Assembly: GCA_027605045.1 (NCBI GenBank)
Contig: JAQFWX010000043.1
Location: 1 to 64,000, forward strand
DNA length: 64,000 bases
Direction: 5' to 3'
Source of the DNA: Phallus indusiatus
Lineage: Eukaryota > Basidiomycota > Agaricomycetes > Phallales > Phallaceae
Shown here: piece by piece, positions 58,301 through 64,000 of the stretch
How the letters are laid out: each line of letters begins with the position of its first letter
Numbering within the stretch: position 1 is the first letter of the stretch
The notes under the pieces: model-generated
Told to the model about the DNA's origin: nothing
The model's database searches: none
Seen by the model: the letters and a program-made list of their open reading frames with translations, nothing else
Program-made: the position numbers and the translations under genes

Positions 58301-61246
58301 ACTTGCCTCCGCAACAAGTCCCAACGCCATAAGCCTTACGGGTTCCTGAAGCAACTTCCTATCCCCGACAAGCCATGGAACTCGATAAGCATGGACTTCA
58401 TCGAGAAGTTACCAGAGTCTGACGGTTTCACTGACATCCTCGTCATTGTAGATCGCCTAACCAAACAGGTCATCTTTATCCCCACAGTCGACACCATCAC
58501 TGCCCCCGAACTCGCCAAGCTCTTCGTGATGCATGTTGTCATGTATTGTAAGGGAGCGTAGCTCCCTACACGGAGTCATTTAGCGCCCGATATCGTCCTA
58601 TCGTCCTCATCTTTCTTGTCCTTATTTTCTGTCCTCATTTTCCTGTCCTCTTTTCATGTCTCATTAGTCCTCATATTATGGTCCCTAACTACATTACGGT
58701 CCCCAGATGTTTTGTATTTAATCCTCACCTTAGTTCGAATTAAATCATCTTTTCACACTTTCAGTTTATTTCGTGTATTGAGTCTGCGCACCGTGTAGCG
58801 GCGACTCAGTATCTACAGTATCTAGGGCACTTTTACCCAGCTCAGCAAAAACAAGTCAAAAGGCACAGCCACTAAATCCAAAAACAGCATATAAACAACA
58901 AAAGCCCACATTATGTCAGTTTTTTTTACTATTCTTTTTTGAGCTCTTGCTTGTATTTGTGTATCTCTATTTGTTTATTTTCTAGGAACAGTCATATGAC
59001 TCAGTTCCAGGTACTTTTATTTTTCTGTCTCACTATAATGTTTCACTATAATTTTTACTACTCCACCTTTACTAATTAATTTCCTTTCTAAGTAATTTCT
59101 TATTTTTTAATTACTAATATTTTGCTTTATTTGTAGCAGCCCCAAAGTGTATAAATAGGGGCTGATTTCTCTTGTAAATAGCAATCTGCCTTATCATCTA
59201 TACTAGTGCACCATAGTGCTTACCAATTAAATTGGTCTTTCTCTTTTCTTTTTCTTTCTCTTTTCTATCTCTACCTCAAGACTATCAGTAGCAGCCAGCT
59301 CAAGTCTTCAACAGCAGCAGCAAGCTCTGTCTCACCCTCAATAACAAGACCTCTGTTGCTAGACTAGGTTCCCTCTAAACAGCTCTTTTATTTGCAACAG
59401 TACAAGGTGCCTATACCTTGAACCAGAGCAAATACATTACACATGTCTTCTCGAAACATGGTGTTCCGAGCCATGTTACTTCCGACCGTGGTTCCGAGTT
59501 CGTATCGAGGTTCTTCCGCTCCCTAGGCACAGCCCTCAACATGAAGCTTCACTTCACCTCGGGATACCACCCCAAGGGCGATGGCCAAACCGAACGGATG
59601 AACCAGACCTTGGAACAGTACCTCCGTGTGTACTGCAACTACCAGCAGGACAATTGGTCCGAACTCTTACCGCTCGCAGAGTTCGCGTACAACAACTCCG
59701 TCTCTGCCACCACCGGAATCACCCCGTTCTTTGCCAACAAAGGCTATCACCCCAACCTCGAAGTCCACCTAGACCGTACTCTGTCATCTGACCCAGCCCG
59801 AACCTTCGTCACCGACCTCGGAGAGCTTCATGAGGAACTCAAACAGCACATCGCCGACGCACAACGACGCTATCAGCATAGTGCCGATTCGCGACGTTCC
59901 GAGCCACCCCCATTCAAAATTGGCGATAAAGCTTATGTCAAGTCCAAGTTCATCTTGACCACCCGACCCTCCAAGAAGCTCGCCGAAAGATTCTTAGGAC
60001 CCTATGAGATCATTGCCCAGCCAGGCGCCTTGTCCTACACCCTCAAGCTCCCTCCTCACATGCGAGCTATCCACCCAGTGTTCACTGGAGACATTGTAGG
60101 GTTTAGCCAAAAAAAGAATCCTAAGAAAAGTATGGTTTGAGGCATAGGCTATTAATGATTTACTGAATTGTACAATCATATTATAACTAATACTCAGATT
60201 AAGGAATTCTGGCTTGCAAAATTGTCAGTATACTGCTATAATTACCTTGGTTAAATTATATAGTAAATTTTACTTATATAACACTATCAATAATGTTTTC
60301 TATTCAACCAAACAGTATACAAACTAAAACATATATCATCATTAACCATAGTGAAAAATTATATATTTAAGTTGATATGATTACTTATCAATATAGTATT
60401 TTGTCATAATTTTGAGGGAGTGGAAAATATTGAGTTTCTGTGTAATTAAAACTTAAGGTCACAATATGTGACATTAGAGTTTTCTCAAAATTTTCCAGAA
60501 ATCCATGTATTATTAAGGTTTTCCCCGGAAAACTCTAATATTACAAAGAGTATTCTCATGATAAAAAGTAAGGTTTTTCCATGCATCTAAATTATAATAA
60601 AAATATATTTTGACAAAAAATATAAAAAACATTTTCAAAACATTCTTTGATATAGATGATGATAATGTAAGTTTCATTCTATTCATTATTTTACTGAATG
60701 GATAACATTAAGCATAGGCTTATATGATTAAGAATTATTATATAATTTGACCAAGATAATTATAGCAGTATACTGACAATTTTCCAAGTCAGAATCCCTT
60801 GACCTGAGATTTAGTTATAATATGATTTTGCAATTTGGTAAATTGGCAATAGCCTATGCCTCGAACCATAATTTTTTTAGGATCCTTTTTTTGGCTAAAC
60901 CCTACAATGTCTCCAGTGGTTCCATGTTTCCATGCTCGAACCGCACGTTCCGAACACTATCCCGAACCGAACGCAACCTCCCCCACCACCAGTAGAAGTC
61001 GATAGTGTGATGGAGTACGAGGTCGCCGAGGTTCTAGACTCTAAATTGGACCGACGTTGCCGTATACAACTCCACTATTATGTGCGATGGCTAGGCTATG
61101 AAGGTACTGATGAAGAGTTTTCTTGGATCAACGCCTCCGACATAGCCAACGCTCCCGACGTCGTCGCAACGTTCCACGAAGCTTATCCTGACAAGCCCGG
61201 CCCAGATCCGAGGTTCTTTAAACCAGTTCCCGAAGTAGATACTTAA
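55303..61246 (+). CDS. Gypsy-2 Pol: protease, RT, RNase H, integrase, chromodomain (three inserts)
   Basis: Coding pieces: 55303-57333, 57737-58536, 59447-60082 and 60922-61246. Protease: GLVDSGSSNCFIDSDFV. RT: SKIDLQHAFHLVRV, FGLSNAPSVFQRFV, VAYIDDLLVYSDSL (YIDD). RNase H: VIETDASDYALAAILS and HDKELLAIFEAF, then interrupted at DHKNLVYF. Integrase: HHCC finger HILAGHFG ... CDTCLRNKSQ; catalytic Asp in SMDFIEKLPE, Asp in TSDRGSEFVS, Glu in GDGQTERMNQTLEQ. The C-terminus has a chromodomain: YEVAEVLDSKLDRRCRIQLH then YYVRWLGYEGTDEEFSW, which targets chromoviruses to heterochromatin. No stop or shift is found outside the inserts. Confidence 0.92.
57334..57731 (-). mobile_element. LTR-A solo LTR-like element (398 bp)
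   Basis: Plus-strand ends TGTTAGGG and CCCTGACA, TSD ATTTT (57329-57333 and 57732-57736). Inserted in the RNase H coding region between VYF and SSTKMLTRRQARW. Confidence 0.92.
58537..59441 (+). mobile_element. LTR-E, Copia-like solo LTR (905 bp)
   Basis: Starts TGTCATGTATTG, ends AATACATTACA, TSD CATGT (58532-58536 and 59442-59446). It contains GTATAAATAGGGGCTGA (TATA box) and a long CTTT-rich tract, typical of an LTR promoter. It interrupts the integrase core between FVMHV and FSKHGVPSH. Ends match 44565-45413; the internal sequence is more diverged. Confidence 0.85.
60083..60918. mobile_element. CACTG-type DNA element (836 bp)
   Basis: Inverted ends CACTGGAGACATTGTAGGGT, the terminal repeat extending for well over 100 bp. 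It is flanked by the 3-bp duplication GTT. AT-rich and without coding capacity. It interrupts pol between HPVF and HVSMLEPHVPN. A second copy starts at 63830. The first 12 bases are shared with the MITE at 38836. Confidence 0.85.
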
Positions 61247-61352
61247 ACGTTTCCCTTCCCTTTCCTTCCTTCCGAACCTTATCACACCTCGTTTGATAGT
61301 AAGAGCGAGAAACAAGGAAATTGAAATTTAAAAAGAAAATTAGTACAAGTAA

Positions 61353-62632
61353 CTACTCTACGTCCATGGTATCTTGGGTCTCAACGACCCTTTTTGCTCC
61401 TTCCTTCCCTTTGCCTTTCCCCGCTCTGACCCCCGTCTCTATTCCTGCTCCATCCTGATCTCCTTCCTCCTCTTCTTCCTCTTCCGATTCCTCGCTATCA
61501 TCAATAACGTCTCGTCCGACCTTGCTCGACCCTTCACCGCGATCGTCGTCGAAATCTTCTATCGGCGACGTCAGCCGATGCCTGTCCCGCGCTCGCACCA
61601 ATTCCGCCACGTCTTCCTCCGTCGCCAGTTTCATTGCTTCAGACGTCGGTTTCAACCATTTTTCGGGGTCAGGAACCTGTATGTACCCCGCCTTCTCTGC
61701 GGCACTGATGGCTGCCGTCACCGCCCGAGTCTGTGTCAAGCCCGTGGCAAACATGTTGCCCAAAATCTCCGTTATCTTCCGGAGCTCGACCACACCCGCC
61801 TCCAATGCCTTCACCTTCCTCTCCTCGAGTCGCAAGGCCGCTTTCTCGGGAGAATCGTCCAGCTTCCGACGTTTGGCCGCTGGCTCGCCGCCCTCTTCCT
61901 TCGCCCAACTACACTTTTTCTTCCGAGCCGTGCAAGTCAAGCATCGGCCAGCCGCTACGCCTGGGACTGGAACCTTGCAAGGCCAGCCCTTGCCCTTGCT
62001 GCCCTCTGGACCACCGCGCTCACACCAGTAGCATCGCTGCTCTACAGGCAGCTCGAACCCGCCGATCTTGTTTATGTCGGTGGTCGCTTTTCCACTACGC
62101 TTTTTGGGGGGTTTATCAACAATACCCTAAAAAACGTTGTCAGTACTTATTCCAATATTTCCGACGCACCCACCATGAAGTGGGCCGCCGGACCGACAGC
62201 GGCGACGTTCACTGCCTCCCATCCCATGGAGGCTAATGATTCGCCGAGGTCGCGGATGCCACGCACCTCATCTTCATCCAGAACCGACCCATCTATGACT
62301 TCGCGAGCGCGCTTGCCCGACAATTTTTTGGCCTCGGCAACCTCAGCCTCCCTCTTACGCCTCTCAGCCTCTTCTTTCTCCCTCTGCGCCTTTTCCCGAG
62401 CTTCCCGAGCTTCCCTTTCTTTACGCTCCTTCTCCTCTTTCTCCTCCCTCTCCCGACGTTCGCGCTCCAACCTTTCAGCTTCTGCTTTCCGTGCCTCCTC
62501 GACTTCCTCGCAGCGACTCCTGTAGATTTGACGCTGCAACTCCCGCTCTTTTTCCCGAACAATTTTAGGGACCTCGACATCGGGGTAGTTGGGGTCGGGA
62601 GTGAGTTGACGAATGGTTGGGGGGACAGACAT
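61353..62632 (-). CDS. Antisense Cys-cluster protein gene inside Gypsy-2, 410 aa
   Basis: Two minus-strand exons, 62632-62174 and 62126-61353, join across a 47-nt GTGGGT...TTTTAG intron; together they encode 410 residues from MSVPPTIRQLTPDPNYPD. Residues about 30-120 form a strongly charged coiled coil (Glu/Arg/Lys repeats such as RKAEAERLERERREREEK). After the junction a Cys cluster appears: RCYWCERGG, then WPCKVPVPG, then GRCLTCTARKKKCSW. The closing C-x2-C-x6-C followed by basic residues recalls fungal Zn-cluster DNA-binding motifs, but the first half is spaced differently. Next are a KRRK basic patch, a helical region and an acidic tail (EESEEEEEEEG). It lies between pol and the 3' LTR, opposite to the element. 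Similar Cys-cluster proteins are common in mushroom genomes; its role in the element is unknown. Confidence 0.75.
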
Positions 62633-62789
62633 TGAGCGTAGAATTAAGAATAAAAGGGTAACGACAGGACGTTGGGAAAAGTTTTTCCAAAGTCCACGCC
62701 TTTTATCCAACCAGCCCGAAGTTTTCAAACTCAGATGAAACATTAACCTCGCAAACGGCCGCGCGGTCGCGGCCTTAAGGGGGAGATAC

Positions 62790-63416
62790 TGTCACACCCG
62801 CGTAACACCTCGCTTAAGCGGAGCCCCGCTCATTCCTTTTCCGTACCTCGCTTATATTCTTTTGTTTCCCCGTTCCGAACCATTTCCTTTTCTGTCCTTG
62901 TTATCTTGTTGTAACCCATTTCAGGTCTCTATTTAGTTTCATAGCTATTTAAAGATCGACCTTCCTGTAACTACTTCTCCAGTTCTGATATAGATCTTAT
63001 TCCGCCCATTCTCCCACACGTTTCATATCTCGATCCAATCTCATCTAAGATCCCTTGTCGTCGTTGACGACGTCTTCGAGCATCGTCGGCGACGCTCTGT
63101 CTATCTTCTTCAACAACTACCTCTGACCAACCTCTCCGACCCTCAATCCTACGTCGCAGCCGCGCTGCGCACTCCCAGACCCCATCCCCATCTCTCCGAC
63201 CCTAGACCCAGCCTCGAGATGTCGCAGCCTCGCAGCTCAGTCTCAATCCTAGCAACTCCGACGTCACTTGTACATCGGAGATCCAGCCCGACCTGAAATT
63301 GTTGGTGACGCACCGTGAGGGCGCAACTCAAGAGTAAGTTGAAGCCGACCAACATCCGACCCACATCCGATCCTGTCCTGAGCCTCGCTTAGTCATCCCG
63401 ACCCCGGCGCGTAACA
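62790..63416 (+). repeat. Gypsy-2 3' LTR (627 bp)
   Basis: Starts TGTCACACCCGCGTAAC just after a purine tract and ends GGCGCGTAACA. It is uninterrupted, so it serves as the empty-site reference for insertions in the 5' LTR and in the solo LTR at 37150-38319. Confidence 0.9.
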
Positions 63417-63514
63417 TATCCATCACAAGGGTGGAATAGCGCAGCAAGCTGCGCACGTGCTTGAGGCTTTCTCAGAGCCCGTGGATTAAAAGATATTTGG
63501 GAAAAACTTTATAT

Positions 63515-63828
63515 TGTCAGGGTATGCTACTGCCATCCTTTATTTTACCTTATTTATTATCATTGGCTTCATTTCATCTTCATTTCATTTGATATTCCCA
63601 TACACTATATCCCTTCTACATTCAGCTGTTTCACTATTATTCTTGTTTCTTTACTCATGTGCACTGCATGCTGAGTGCTCATTCTTGGCCTAATACCCAT
63701 GACATTATTTTGCTTAGGTTCAGTTCGGGCATCTGGCACTTAGTTATCAGGGTACACTATCACCACCCCTCATTTATTATTATCGGCTTCATTTCATTTC
63801 TATTCCATTTATATTTGGTTTGGGCACC
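63515..63828 (+). mobile_element. Two decayed LTR-A fragments
   Basis: TGTCAGGGTATGCTACTGCC at 63515 starts a diverged LTR-A 5' part that stops after GGCACTTAG near 63744. A second start, ATCAGGGTACACTATCACC, follows at once. Both lack the 3' half and carry many transitions, unlike the fresh copies elsewhere. Confidence 0.6.
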
Positions 63829-63829
63829 T

Positions 63830-64000
63830 CACTGGAGACATTGTAGGGTTTAGCCAAAAAAAGGATCTTGAGAAAATTATAGTTCAAGGTATAGACTATT
63901 GATGATTTACTAAACTGTGCAATCATATTATAACTAATACTCAGATTAAGGGATTCTGGCTTGGAAAATTGTCAATATGCTGCTATTATTATCTTAGTTA
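63830..64000. mobile_element. CACTG-type DNA element, cut by the window end
   Basis: Begins CACTGGAGACATTGTAGGGT and follows the left part of the element at 60083-60918 closely for 170 bp. The other end lies outside the window. Confidence 0.8.

Larger units (their letters stand above)
52228..63416 (+). mobile_element. Gypsy-2: chromovirus with antisense gene
   Basis: The element has a 5' LTR (truncated, 52228-53437), gag (53489-55312), pol (to 61246) ending in a chromodomain, an antisense gene (62632-61353) and a 3' LTR (62790-63416). A purine tract (AAGGGGGAGATAC, 62777-62789) just before the 3' LTR serves as the polypurine tract. After the 5' LTR the sequence GTATATCAGAACTG could be a degenerate tRNA primer site. 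The pol frame has no internal stop once insertions at 57334-57731, 58537-59441 and 60083-60918 are discounted. Gag has one nonsense codon. Confidence 0.9.

Noticed and set aside
61374..62525. 383-codon plus-strand frame
   Set aside because: It lies opposite the antisense Cys-cluster gene and is Ser/Arg/Phe-rich, as expected from a shadow. The minus strand has the coherent splice and motifs.

Overview
The window is genomic DNA of a filamentous basidiomycete, most likely a mushroom-forming agaricomycete. The evidence is the gene style (many short introns of about 45-60 nt with GTAAGT-like donors), a GH115 xylan alpha-glucuronidase, a DUF6533-type membrane protein, a short Cys/His motif protein, and dense nested LTR and DNA transposons. 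No prokaryotic features, tRNA, rRNA or CRISPR array were found.

The left half (1-33.9 kb) is sparse host sequence. It holds a Ser/Pro-rich protein on the minus strand (409-1548), a small two-exon gene (2378-2611), a seven-exon Hsp70 nucleotide-exchange factor of the Fes1/HspBP1 type (12095-13487), a 727-residue Ser/Pro-rich protein (14116-16385), a protein with a duplicated C-x2-C...H-x3/4-C motif (17114-17882), a 91-residue single-pass membrane protein (20236-20569), a complete secreted GH115 enzyme with about 23 exons (21536-25807), a 111-residue acidic protein (26677-27012) and a seven-helix DUF6533-type membrane protein (31171-32900). The gaps between them, especially 2.6-12.1 kb and 27.0-31.2 kb, show no convincing genes beyond a few decayed exons.

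The right half (33.9-64 kb) is a nest of transposons whose history can be read from target-site duplications (TSDs). A multi-exon host gene (34.3-39.9 kb) whose C-terminus looks like a 2-oxoglutarate/Fe(II) dioxygenase is broken by two 420-bp LTR-like insertions in opposite orientation, by a solo LTR in an intron, by a hAT element with four further insertions inside it, and by a CACTG-type MITE. The flanks of the two 420-bp copies show that the 1,116 bp between them were inverted by recombination. Next comes a minus-strand Ty3/Gypsy element (Gypsy-1, 42.3-52.2 kb) with one continuous gag-pol frame, split by four insertions, one of which carries two paralogous protein genes. Last is a plus-strand chromovirus (Gypsy-2, 52.2-63.4 kb) with 3' LTR, gag, a textbook -1 frameshift heptamer, a pol ending in a chromodomain, and an antisense spliced gene for a Cys-cluster protein between pol and the 3' LTR. 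Its pol reads through once three clean insertions are discounted, but gag carries one nonsense codon.

Names used here for the repeat families (LTR-A, LTR-A', LTR-1, LTR-C, LTR-D, LTR-E) are local labels. TE family calls rest on termini, TSD length and encoded motifs read by eye; no database search was possible.
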